Assembly (NCBI GenBank): GCA_036850595.1 | Contig: CM072159.1 | Location: forward strand, 28,936,280-29,000,279 | DNA from: Rhyacichthys aspro | Lineage: Eukaryota; Chordata; Actinopteri; Gobiiformes; Rhyacichthyidae | Length of the DNA: 64,000 nucleotides | Direction of reading: 5' to 3' | Shown here: positions 1 to 12,200 of the stretch, piece after piece | Position numbering within the stretch: the first letter of the stretch is position 1 | Layout of the letters: every line of letters starts with the position of its first letter | Translations under genes and position numbers: made by a program | The notes under the pieces: generated by a model | Databases searched by the model: none | What the model was told of the DNA's origin: nothing | What the model saw: the letters and a program-made list of their open reading frames with translations, nothing else

Positions 1-2055
1 AGTGTGGACAGTGAAGTGATCCCATAAAAACAGATCTTGATGATCAGAGCTCAGAAATCACACGGAGCTGACAAGTGTAAGCCTGGCCTAGGGCTCGGTC
101 CCGCTCCTCACAGGAAATAGAGCTGAAGTCTGAGTTCTGCGGCTCAGGAGACTCCTGCGAAAGACATCTGTGTTCAGGACACCGTAGGAACATGCATTTA
201 TCGACTGCAGATGTCGTCCACAAGATGTCAGACATGGAAAGTAGTGTAATTGTGTCTGATTTTAAACATTTTTTGAGAGAAAAATCCTACATTGAGTTGT
301 AAAATGTAAACAGTTTGGCAAACCATTTGTCTGCCAAGCCATGTTCAATATACATGTTCCAGATTTGTTGTAATTAACACAAATAAAACCAAAATCCAGT
401 ATGATTTTGGCTGACAATGGAGTATAACTACAGTAATGTGTGTTTTCCAAACAGTTGGTAAATACTAAAAAGTTAGTTTATTGTATTTGAGCAGTATACA
501 CCAGGGTCAGAACTATGTAGCACCAAATTTATGTAATTATTTTACTCTCCCTATTGCAAATTAATGTCCTGTGCTCTGAGCAAAAAATGCACCACAAATA
601 TGTTTATTCATCACATAAACTGAAATGTATACATCTCTACATAGGCTTATCATTATATGAAACAAAACTGAGAAAGAACTATGCAAACAGTGACAAAGAG
701 ACCTTACAAGGAGCAGGACACTTGAAGTTTTTTTAAAATCTAGGTCCCACATAAAAAAGTTTGCACTAAAAATACACAAAACATCACTAAATTGGGACAT
801 AATGCACATTTGCACAATAGCTCACCATTAGGAATAAAAATGATGATTAAAACAGACAAACTCTGAGCACTGAGTTTAGTGTACATGGAAAATGTTGACT
901 CGTGGCCCGCTGTGATTACCGTACGCCACTGGCCATTAAAGCACTGGGACAGGTACAGCACGTCTGCTTCTTTGCTCAGAAACAATGCCATAAATCTGGA
1001 GGCCAAGCGCATTGTGAGCCAAAAAACATCAGATAACTGTGAGAGAGAAGCGCTGCCACAGAGGCTCAGCAGTAAAAACAGGACTTGAACATCTGGGATC
1101 CCACTCAGGAGGAGGACGAGTCGCACGTTAGCCCTCTTCCTCTGAGTGCCTTTAGTGAAATCGAACAGGCTTATGCGCTCAGGCTGCTGCCCCCCACAAA
1201 CACGGGAGCAGACCTCACATACTTAGATCCACGTGGGCTTTGGGGCCCCGCGTCCCAGGGGTTAAGAGCGAGCGCGGGCGTCCTCTCAGCTGCCGGTCTG
1301 AAACACATTAACCTCGCGTTGAGTCGAGCGGCGGAGCAGGCTCCTGTCTCTCTGACACGTATTATCATAAAATGGGACATATGTATCGGAGAGAAACAGC
1401 TGCACCGACACACACTGTATATTAACATGAGGAAGCCCATCTTTTTCACTTAGTGCCCGCACTCACCGAATGATGGGAAATGTAGGTTAAAGGTCAGGCA
1501 GAGTGTGCGCTGTACATGTGCACCTGTCAAAAACACAGCACATATGTTCAATCTGCTGGCTGCACTAATGTGCTTATGAGCACATTTTCAGCTTATCCTA
1601 AATAAATGTGTTTTTTTTGTTTTTACTGTCACCCATACATATTCATTCTACACTTAATACCACCTTTTACCAGTATCAATGCGCCAATACCTAATATTAA
1701 TATAAGTACTGTAAATATTGATAAACCATTTACAGATTTCAGAGACATTGTTTGATTTTGAATGAGTTTTTTAGACGCCTTTTTTTTTTTTTTTTTTAAA
1801 CAACCAACTTGAACCTTTAGACTTTAAATGAGCATTATTTGTGTTTTCCTCAGAGTATGTATTGCAAAATTGGGCTTTATCTGGAGATAGGAGTAGATAA
1901 ACTAGTAAAGTTCTTAGATGGAAGCATAGGTGAAGATCAAATGAGTAGGACATTTGGACATTTGTTTTTTGCAGCTGAAATAGAAGTACACTACCAATCA
2001 TATTCCCTCTCATTATTCCATAATTACATTTTTTATTGTTGTTTTAAAAGGCACT

Positions 2056-2125
2056 CAGTCTGGCTCACCAGGTAGAGAACAATTCTTGTTAACAGACCCA
2101 GATTCAACTCCTGCCTTTGGCCTTT
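2056..2125 (+). repeat. tRNA-derived SINE fragment with A and B boxes
   Basis: CTGGCTCACCAGGTAGAG (A box) and, about 37 bases on, AGATTCAACTCCTGCC (B box, consensus GGTTCGANTCC), then CTTTGGCCTTTTACT, resembling the CCTGTGGCCCTTTGCTGC continuation of a fish SINE. Truncated, in the sox5 intron. Confidence 0.5.
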
Positions 2126-4029
2126 TACTTATTAATCATTTGAAGTTTAGTTGAGTCATGAAATTACAGAGAAAACGGTCGAAATGCATCAAAACAGCTC
2201 TGATTAGTGACCTAACAGAACAAAATATCATTGCTTTGAAAGTCCCTTGGATGATTTCCAACACTATAACATGAAAATTAACTCTTAACTCTTAACTTTA
2301 TAGCCGTTATTATGTTTTTAATATATGACTGTTTATTACTTATTACCAGAAGAAACAATAATTAATATCATCTTATATCCGTTCGTATTATCCACTGTTC
2401 CATGACTAAGCAGCCGTACAAAGTGCCACCAGACGACACAAAGAGCTTGTTTGATATAATGTTCTACACTACATTAAGCACACACCTTTACTGAAGCAGG
2501 CAACACATCAAATGAATTGATCCTGAGAGATTAAACTGTTGTTAACATTACGTTTAAAATAGCACACAATATAAGTACACATTTTATTTACTTATATAAG
2601 CATCTTAAACTAACAGCCTGTGCACTAAAGACAAATGCACCAACCCTTATTTGTGTCCTACCTCTACTTGCAATTATCCTGTGAAATTAACAAGGGCTTG
2701 AGTACAACAAGTGCAAAAACATCTCACAAAGCAGATTTCTTGCTGACAATCCTCCTGAAAAACACATGCACGGCAGATTAAGGCTTTGTCAGAGAGAAAA
2801 GGGATTTGCGAAGCCTTAACAACAAGTGCAGATGTCTCAATGTGGCTGGATTTCCTCTGGGACCGTCCCGAGCCCTCATTTGATAAGAAGAAGCTGTTTC
2901 TGTCGCGCAGACAAGACGTGACCGTTTGATCAGGTCACCGCGGCAACACGTCGGATTTGCAGACGGGATACAAGTGAGGCTATTTATGAACAACTAAATT
3001 ACTTCTACAGGACAATATACCATAATTACCAGGTTAATGGATTTACATTGATAGCTATGTCACTTATATCTATATTTAAAGGAATAATATGCAGTATTTT
3101 CTTAAAATACATTGAAAATCCTCTTTATTCCACACTGAAAACACACAAGAACAATGTTAGGATCATATTTGTTTACACAAGAGAGAAAAAAAGAAAATAA
3201 AGGAGGGAATACTCATAAGCATTAAATCACAAAATGGGACATAAGGTCATAAGGTTTATACACATTCTCCTGAAAATCCTAAATACTCTGCCTTTAAAGA
3301 CAGAAAACATAAAACTTAACAAACTTTTTGAAGGAATTGAATGAAAGTTTTCATATTTTGCCTTCTATTGCAATCTGATAGATATTATATTACATTATTG
3401 AAACTTGCTAAGTGCAAAAAAATGTAAACATTCAGGACACACTGAATGTAAAAGTAGTTTAAAACTAATCACTTGAGTAAACATTCAGTATGATAATCAC
3501 ATAGCTGAACACAAAGACGTATTATTACAAATGTAAAAGTTTTAACAGTGCCACTCTCTGCTCCAGTATTTATTTATTGCACCGCTGCCATTGTCTTCTC
3601 TGTCGTGTTCTCTATACACTTTCATTGTACAATAACAATCTCCATCTATCTTCAGTCACTAATTCTACACAATACAGTATTTTATTGATCAAAAGGAGAA
3701 CAAATAGAAATCTGTGTCAGCCACAACAGGCAAACAGACAAGGCTTTCAAAATAAAAGCACACGTATGACATCTGAGCCGTGTTTCCACTTTGAATCCGT
3801 GCTATTGGATTGTCAATCATTGGATTCTTTACATCTTCTACGATGAACCCGTGTTATATGATCAACCACATATCTTCCTCCTTGTTAATCCTATATGTAA
3901 AGATCCAGCTTTGGTGTCATGACAGCTCAAAACTGCTTCCATAGGAATAAAAAGGACAGGATTTACGTAAAGTGCAGCCCTTAGTGACATTTAATCTCTT
4001 TATGATTTCAACCCCTTTCTACGTGTCAC

Positions 4030-4240
4030 ACATTCTTCACTGACATCGACTCATAGAGGCTCTTAAAGTCAATGGAGGCTTAACATAAAGGGTCTTTTAA
4101 GGCAATGGTACTTTGAGTGTACAAGGCTGGCATTTAGCGTCTTAATCTGGGGGATGAGTGAGACATTGTGCATTAGAGCATGTTAATCTTGCTCCCTATT
4201 GACCCTTGATATCATTGATATCATACACAGACCGTAAATG
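4030..4240. promoter_or_regulatory. possible conserved non-coding island (intronic)
   Basis: Repeat-free block with CTTAATC, GTTAATC, CATTAGAG and a doubled GATATCATTGATATCAT segment near 4210-4226, standing out from simple A/T-rich surroundings. Enhancer function is inference from motif density alone. Confidence 0.22.
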
Positions 4241-6547
4241 CACTGCAGACAGAGAGAAAAGAAATGCACTTACAAAAAAGGGAAAGAGATTGGCGAAAAA
4301 TACCAGATGAAAAGGTACAACGGGGGCCTTTAGAGGATGATCAGTTAAATGAATTGAAAAAAGAGAGATGAGAGGATGGAGGTAAGAGGAAAACGAGTGA
4401 GAGAAGTGTGTGTGCGCAGAGCGGTATAAAGAGGGTCAATGGCGAGGGTCAGGCATCATATGGAGAGGCAGATGTTGGAACATATTGTCCTGGATTACCG
4501 CACTGTACACCGGAGAGATGGACGGACGAACAACGGACAGGCAGGAAGAGGGAGGGAGCGAGGGAAGGAAGGAAGGAGGGGAAAAAAAGGAACATATGAG
4601 AAGAGGTAAACAAGAAATCAATTGGGCAACTTGTTTCTCTACAGGAATCGTGAGCCTTATCAGAGAGAGAAACAGTGCAGCCAAGCATTTACTTCGATGT
4701 AAGAATGACTTCATTTCGGATATCTCTGCTTTGGTCTTATAAGCCTTTCGGAGTCCAACGGAAATGCTATTTTGAGATAGCAGCATGGTGTCAATGTGAA
4801 ATCTATACACAATAGAGATAGCTGTGACAAAGGGTTCACTAAAAGCAGAAAACCTGGACATTCACTGCACTCAATTGTTTGAGTTGAATACCTCTTGAAT
4901 GCAATGGAGAATAAACACATGTACACATTCAAAAACATATTTACTACTTATTTTTTTCTATTTACAGCCCAAGTATCACAGACAAAAGTATGAGAGACAG
5001 ACAGGAAGTGAAACAGACTGACTCGAATCCATTGAGATCCACACAATAGTGCACTGTGTCTGTGTAAACAATAGAATAATGCTGCTCTGAAGACACTAAC
5101 TTCAACAACAAAGAGCGGGCAGGCTGCTAATCTGACTAAAGCTGCAGATTATTGACCATGAGCACACATCCACATCTCCACTGAAGATGGGAAAAACACC
5201 AAGATGGACATTGGGCACAGCTCAGTTTGTTCAGTGTGTTGTTGTTAGATTGAACCACTCTGTGTCAATAGGACTAATACAAAATAATCATTGCCATTTC
5301 TTCACTCAGAGAAGTCCAATAGTCAGCCATCACCTATTCAGCTGCTGTCAATGGGGACACACACAGGGGCAGGGGTCACGTGGTGTGTTCACTAACTACT
5401 GTAATGTCATGTTCACACACAGGGATTGAAAACACATTCCTTTTCTCTTTGCATCATGCATCATTTAGCCTCTTTTCATAAAAGTATCACGGCCTGAACG
5501 AAAGACACCTCAGACACATTTGGACCTCAAGAAACAGATGAATGTTATCACAAAACTCAAAAATAAATCCAATCTCCTCCACAACTTAATTCCTAAACTT
5601 TCACAAAACCATTTCTGACTCTGAAACCACTCATTAATGTCAGACTATTTTTAATTAAAGCACCAATGCATGAGTTTCCTGGACGTGAGCCCTCTAGAGG
5701 CCACTTTTATAAACACACTGTTACCCCATGACAAATGAGACGCTTTTGTTTATAACACCGGCAAATATGTCTCTGATAGTGTCCTGCCTTTTAATTTGCA
5801 ATTCGAAGATTTTGATATTAGAGTAACCTTCTGCAAACTTAACAGATGAACCTTAAAAATGACAAAAAAGTAGTGTTTTGCAGCCACGGAGAGGACATTT
5901 ATTACATGGTGAGATTAGTCAACAGTTTGGAAGGTACTAATCTTGTAATACTAACAGAAAGAGAAGGGAAATAAAGTAATTCGTCACAGTAAGTTGTTGG
6001 GTCACTAACCTTAACTTACATAGTTCTGTTTCTCTGCAGACGGACAAAAAAATTACATAAACCTCTTTATTTTGTAGCATTTGCACATATCTACCTGTGT
6101 AGACACAAACAGAGTCTATAACGTACCTAAGACCCATTTTCCTTTACACTAAAGCATTAAAACCTCATTTTATTTGAGTGAACTTCCTGATGGTTGCTTC
6201 CTCTGGTCACGATGAAGTAAAAATAAATGGAGAAATAGTCTAACGATGTCGAGGTGTTGGTGTCACTTCAGGGGACTAGGTCAAGGAAGTGTTGCAGGTC
6301 TTAGTTGTATGTTTCAGTGATGAGTCTGGATGTTGGATGCTGGGCGACTAAGTGACATTTCACATTCCTGCGTCTGCTCCTGCTGCGCCGGACCCCCTCC
6401 CCTCTCCCCTCACTCACTGTTGTGTGTGTGTGTGCTCCTGCGGTCACCCCAGGAGGCTCTGCGCTGTCACTTCCTGTTTGTTGACATGCATGTCGTTGTG
6501 GCGATGCTCTGGGCGCGCTCCACATCGCCCCTGCCCCTCCGCACCAC

Positions 6548-6549
<2 letters not shown>

Positions 6550-6591
<42 letters not shown>
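6550..6591. repeat. (GT)n microsatellite, about 42 bp
   Basis: Uninterrupted GT dinucleotide run of 21 units, likely polymorphic. Shorter CA runs occur at 6708-6729. Confidence 0.98.
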
Positions 6592-6592
<1 letters not shown>

Positions 6593-6700
6593 ATCGCTCG
6601 CCGGCCCATTGAGCAGCCTTTGAGTGACGGGAGCTGGCCTTGTAATGGAACTCAATTCACTCCACAAATAAAGAGGCCTTTGAACCAGTGGTCCGAATAC
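6590..6700. promoter_or_regulatory. possible conserved island with two TCF/LEF-type sites
   Basis: Next to the GT repeat, a repeat-free block carries CCTTTGA at 6617-6623 and CCTTTGAA at 6677-6684, matching the TCF/LEF (and SOX-like) core, plus TGTAATGG. Regulatory role is inferred. Confidence 0.25.
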
Positions 6701-9100
6701 GGCGGGACACACACACACATACACACAGCGCCTGTGGTCCACTCGCCGGGGGTTTGGCTGTGGGGAGGTGGGGGTGAGGGAAGAGGGTGGGGGGCGTTCA
6801 CGGTCGGCTGCGCACACAGAGCGGCTAATTGTAGAGAAATGAGCGAGAGGAGGCTGATCTGATCTTAGAGAGACGGTCTGTCCATGTTACCCCCCAAAGC
6901 ATGACCGATCACCTGCAGACCCCCCACATCAGCACCAGCCCTGCCCCACCCTGCTCTCTGTAGTCACATTTACATATAGTATCCCATTAGGAACGCCGTA
7001 CTATGACAAATTCCCTGTGTCTTCATGTTAGTGTTATAAAATCATTACCTGAACAACTCTTGACTAACCTTAATCATGTAATAAATGTCCCTCTTTATTG
7101 TAAACTGGATTAGATCAAGGATGGACGCTAGCAGAGACACATCTGCACCAAAAGTAATATTACTGTAGCTTGTCTTTGTTATTGCTTATTGCTGTTGTTG
7201 TAAACATAAGCATTCTGTTCGTGAGGGGCTAACATGGAGTATAGAGCATAGATAACCCATCAAGGAAAGTTCTTGAAAGTCGTGTTGCTTTAAAAGAAGG
7301 TCATCAAACTTAAATATTTTTACTTGGAGTTGACATCTTATGGCTCTTGCTTAAAACTTGTGCAGCAGTCTTCATTTTGAATATAAGAAACACCTTATTC
7401 TGTACCTCTGGCCTCTGACATCATCTCCAATAGGTCAAAATTTTGCTCTTGTTTTGCTTTATGTATTATTAAACCCAATAGTAAACTCAGAACAGAAATC
7501 AAACATCACACAGGCATTTACTTCAGAGACTGCCTGATTCTCACTGGACCAAACTAAAACACCACAAGGTCAGCAGAAAACATGCAGCGTGTCTGTTTTT
7601 GTCGATTAAATCATCACCTCAGTTTACAACTTCAGTAATTCCCAAATGTCAAGCATCTACTCTTCAAGTCTTCAAGGATAAATTGTTACCAGATTTCTAT
7701 TTTTTTGGCTGGTTCTACAATGTACCTTTTAGGGACGACCAGGTTTCATTTTAAAGTGAATCGGTAAATTGGCAAATTCAATAAAGCTCTGTAAAACATA
7801 AGAAAAAAACATCAGTGTTGGAATGAGAGCGCAGCAACGAGTGACAGTCAAGAGATTATTTCAAATTCTGAGCTTCATCCAAAATGTGCTCCTTTGTGCC
7901 GGAGTGTGGTGCCAGTACCAGCGCTGTTTTCCTGCTGATGTAAAAGATAGATGTCTTTATTGAAGATAGCAGTGGAGCAGGAGTTACTGTGGCTGAGGAG
8001 ACGCACAGCACTGACAGCATCTCCTCCTCGTCCATTTGCATAAACCAGCCTTTGTTTGACGCCGGTGGCCAGCAGCCAAGCGCCAACAGAAGGACGGAAG
8101 TTAAACTCAAAAAAGGATGGTCCTCGTCCAGAAAAATCTTCCACCAGAAATAAATAATAACAATTATAACTATTCAAAAACAACACATCAATAACTGCTC
8201 ACAAACAAGCGTTCAGAAAAGAGAATGACAATTCAGAGAAAACAAAACAGCGTCTTAGAGATTTGTATTAGCCGACATAAAAGTCAGAGCAGAATGATTT
8301 TGAGGAGGCAGATAGAGACAGAAATGGTTTTGAATATTGAAGCTCCTCAAAGTTGTGAATATAATGCTGTGTTGCTGTGGAAATACTGGCCAGAGACTGT
8401 TTTGTGTGATACAATGGTATTGCATAAATATCCCAGTTTGTTTCCACTGTAACAGCACACACCATAATGCTTTTGTTTAATTGGAAATTAATTAAATACA
8501 TAAATAATAACGGGCGAAACCTGTTGTTTTGTTTCCCCACAGCAGTTATTGAGTCAATTCATCTTGGTTTGAGGCTTATATTGTAGCTTCTGTGTGCATT
8601 TTACGTCTTTATTGGGACTAAACAAAAAGTGGCGAGACACTTCTGGCATGTCCCATCTGGCATGTAGCTTCACAAAATTCCCTCCCTTTCGCTCAGTCTC
8701 TTTTTCCCATCTCCATCATCACATTTTTTCACCTTGAGCCAAAGCCGGGCTCATGGCGTGACCTCGATAGCCCGAATGTTTTCTCTTTCTCCCACGATGC
8801 ACCTGGAGGGGACATGGCCATCTCTGGGCCTGTCAGAGAGGCTGTTAGCGCTTGTCCCATGGGGAGAGGGGGGTTGACAGTGGAGATGTCCCTCTCTATC
8901 TCTTTCTGTCACACAAACAGCGGCCGGGCCACTAATGGCCTTTTCTGCAGAGCTTTTTAGTCGTAGTCTTTTTGTTTGTGTGCTCTCTTGTATTCATTTA
9001 TTCATGTTGCCCCTTTCTTCTCCTCTTTTCCCCTCTTCTTTTCTTCTTGACTCCATACTGTCCCTCTCCCCCTCCTCTCTCCGTCTCTCTGACCTTGCAG

Positions 9101-9265
9101 CAGTTGTATGCCGCTCAGCTCGCCGCCATGCAGGTTTCCCCCGGAGCCAAGCAGCACGGAGGCAGCCTGCCGCCTCAAGCCAACCTGGGCGCACACTCCC
9201 CGCCCACCAACTCACACCCACACAGTGACAAGGGGCGCTGCTCCCCTCCAACCATCAAGACCAAG
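9101..9265 (+). CDS. sox5: sox5 coding exon a (QLYAAQLAAM segment)
   Basis: 55 codons, phase 0 at both ends, between acceptor ccttgcag (ends 9100) and donor gtaaac (9266). It begins QLYAAQLAAMQVSPGAK, a signature shared by Sox5 and Sox6 just after the second coiled-coil/Q-rich region, then continues with a proline/serine/histidine-rich linker ending TIKTK. A tandem cagcag at the acceptor means the first Gln may be included or skipped. The upstream exon, which should carry an alanine-rich stretch in this family, is not found in 1-9100, so the preceding intron is longer than 9.1 kb. Confidence 0.95.
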
Positions 9266-12200
9266 GTAAACCAGAGGACCTGCATACACTCTGGGCAGCA
9301 GAAAGGCCAACAGACTTAACATGTACCTGTCACATGTCAGAGCTCATCTGAACAATCGAACAATACAGACTGCACTTTTAACCAGAGGAAGTTACATAAA
9401 GAATGATGTGAACTTTGCTAATATAGTGTGTCTAAAATATATATATATCAGTCTCCACTTTGGCCTTTCTGTTGCACAGCAGAGTTCATGCCTCGTTCAC
9501 GACTGCAGTGCATGAGATCAGATGTGTTTGTTGCACCACTTTTTTCTTTCCGACAAGTGTGAGCAGTAGACAACTCCTCATACTAACGCACACCTTGGAA
9601 CAAACTTTCATCTCTGCAAATCAAATCGCTCCAACTCCAGCTGCTAGCTTCACACTGAGGACTCAAGGAGGGGTTGGTGTTTGTGGTGTTTTCTCGGTTC
9701 GCTGACCATTTGTCCAAAGGAAGGCCTTGTGTCCAGCCAAGTGGAAGGCTATGAATATCTGCTTGACATTATAGACGGTTGACCATCTACTTCCATCCTC
9801 CCCAAATATCCATACCTCCCCAGTGCCCCCTGCCAGGCTCAGGACACTCTCACTTGTGGTCAGTCAATTTCTCAGTCAAAATTCATTAAGTTGACACCAT
9901 TGTTCTTGTCCAAAGTCAGTTTAGGTCCTCTCTCTACGGCCCAGGACCAGTGATCTTGTTGTGGCCCAGATTAAAGCTTGTGGTTGACCCCAAATCCTGC
10001 ACCCCTGTCTCCCAGTCCACTCGGCCCCCTGACTCATGTCCTATTAGCATATATATGGAGTTGGGTTGTGGTGGAGCAGAGGCAGGGAGCAGTAATAGCC
10101 TCTGCAGTCAGCCAGCCGCTCCTGCTGGACTCACATGGCCCTGCGACAGGCCCCATGGAGCCAAAATGGCAGATTGACCGCAGTGCTGTTTTGGAGCTGG
10201 TCCCTTGTGCAGTGGCACTGTTTGTGGACACTGTGGATGAACATTAGATAAGTGCTGGGCTATGTTCTATAGATACTAGGCTCTTTTCCCCCTTTTTGCC
10301 TCTAGTTTTGATGTCTTTGAGACTGTCCAGTGGAGCACACAGCCTCTCTCTGTCCTGCCTCTTACTTTTTGTCTGCCCTGTTCATCCGTTCTCTCTCGGA
10401 GGGTGAGTGACATGTATTTTTCAGAGGTAGGCTCCCCCCGTGGGCTCTATCTCAGGTCTCTAGTCATTTAGAGAGTCGCTGCTCACAGCTGTTTGGACTC
10501 AGGCGCACACTGCTTAAGTGCTTTACCCTCGGGTGAGACATGGACACACACACGTGCCAAAACGCCTGCACGCACACACACAGGTGTAGAGCCACAGACC
10601 CACACAAATCACTGCAGTATACATGCAGCATTGTTATACGCAAGAGTGGAGCTTCATGCATGCATACGACGCACACAGTGATGAAATTCAAATTATACTG
10701 GACCATATGTAACACTGACACACACAGCACGCACACTGCTTTTTAAACTTTCTATACACTTTGCATTTTTATCCAAATATCACTGTTGTCATTGGAAAAT
10801 CAATGATTAGTTTCATTGTAAAAGACAGCCCTTTTCAGAGAAAGTAAAAGGAAACTTGAGGTTATATTCAGATAGAACTATATGGTACAGTATTTTAAAG
10901 TATATAATATGCATAATGTATGTTGCATGCAATTACCTAATTTGCCCAGACATCTATAAATAAAGATTAGACTTAGAGAGTTACAACTGTGTAAAAATAG
11001 CTGTCATATTAAAGCTTGGGTAGGCAATTTTCCAATGTCAGATTTTGACTAAACATCATTTGATTATTTAATGTATCACATCCTAAAGACTCTCTTGGAA
11101 TCCTTTAGGATGACATTGTGACAAGTTATTAAACAATGCTTTTCATTAAATGGCTTCAAAATGCATCACAGAGTCTTCAGTTCAGTGACAACAGCTTGAA
11201 CTCTTTACATTTCGCTTATTGTACCTTTTTTATCAATCAATCAACTTCTAAAAATCAATCAACTAACACCTAAACTCAGATGTCTGTAAATCAGGTTACG
11301 GCTTGGACACAGCTCTACTTTTACTGTCCTGGGACAAACTGAATTAGCACAATACAATCCTCATAAACCTTCAGTTGCTTTAATAACTTCCAACCCTGAT
11401 TTGATCCAAATTCACATGTCAGCCTCCACACAAGCCGAATACCGCCTCTTCCACACACCCCTCCCCTCGTGTCCTGTCTCTCCGTCCCTCTGGCTCTCGC
11501 TGTCACTCTGCATGTTTTTACTCCCAGAGCTGGAGACTGTTTCATCAGCCAAGAGAGACACAAAAGCAATTGTATTAATTCAAGATTCGGAGCCTTACGG
11601 AGGGCCCTCGCAAACACATACACGTCATGAGATTTAGAGCTTGTTGAACAATGTGTGGCAGCGACGCGCTCAAAACAAATGGGTCCAAGCCTCTCAGCTC
11701 CACTGTCTAAACTAATTCCTCCACACTGGCATAATGCACGTTGGCCACCTTCCCACCATAGGATTTGGCTTGGAGCTCAGAGGAAACTCCCCAATCCACT
11801 GTACAAGAGGCATTATCTATTTGTAATAAATATTCAAGCTCTCCGACAGCCAAAGCCCACCATAATGTGGGTCAGGATTGAGAAGATCCCGCTCAGTTCT
11901 CCCACTTCTCTTTTCTTCCTCTTCTTCTCCGGCCCATTGTCTCACTGAAGGCATCATTGGGGGTCTCCGTCTATTTAGAAAGACCCCCCCTAATGAAGGA
12001 CAATCCGGTTAGGGCTCATCTTATGCACACGCACACGCACCGAGACACAAACGGGCGATCACGCACACACACACGCGCACGCGGGGGCTTAATTGGAAGG
12101 GTTTAATTGAGTTGTGAGGGGCTCATAAGGCTTAGAACGACTCAAGGAGTGGGAATCAGCGAAAGTCGGCCTTAATGAGTGGAGAACGCACACACATAGA

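Larger units (their letters stand above)
1..9100 (+). other. sox5: sox5 intron (3' part), no coding exon seen
   Basis: Non-coding sequence upstream of the first recognisable sox5 exon. I searched for the alanine-rich and Q-rich SoxD exons on the + strand and found none. Contents: a poly-T run at about 1780-1797, a SINE relic at 2056-2125, an enhancer-like island at about 4030-4240, a G/A-rich tract around 4540-4600, a CNE-like block at 6590-6700 beside a GT microsatellite (6550-6591), and a C/T-rich stretch leading into the 9101 acceptor. Other short reading frames here have no recognisable domains. Confidence 0.8.

Noticed and set aside
4540..4600. GGAGGGA/GGAAGGA-rich tract as possible G-quadruplex or promoter
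   Set aside because: Simple purine-rich sequence; no TATA, CpG island or transcript start to support a promoter.
6301..6862. Overlapping frames of 86-116 codons on both strands
   Set aside because: They are mostly translations of the GT/CA microsatellite (VCVCVC or THTHTH).
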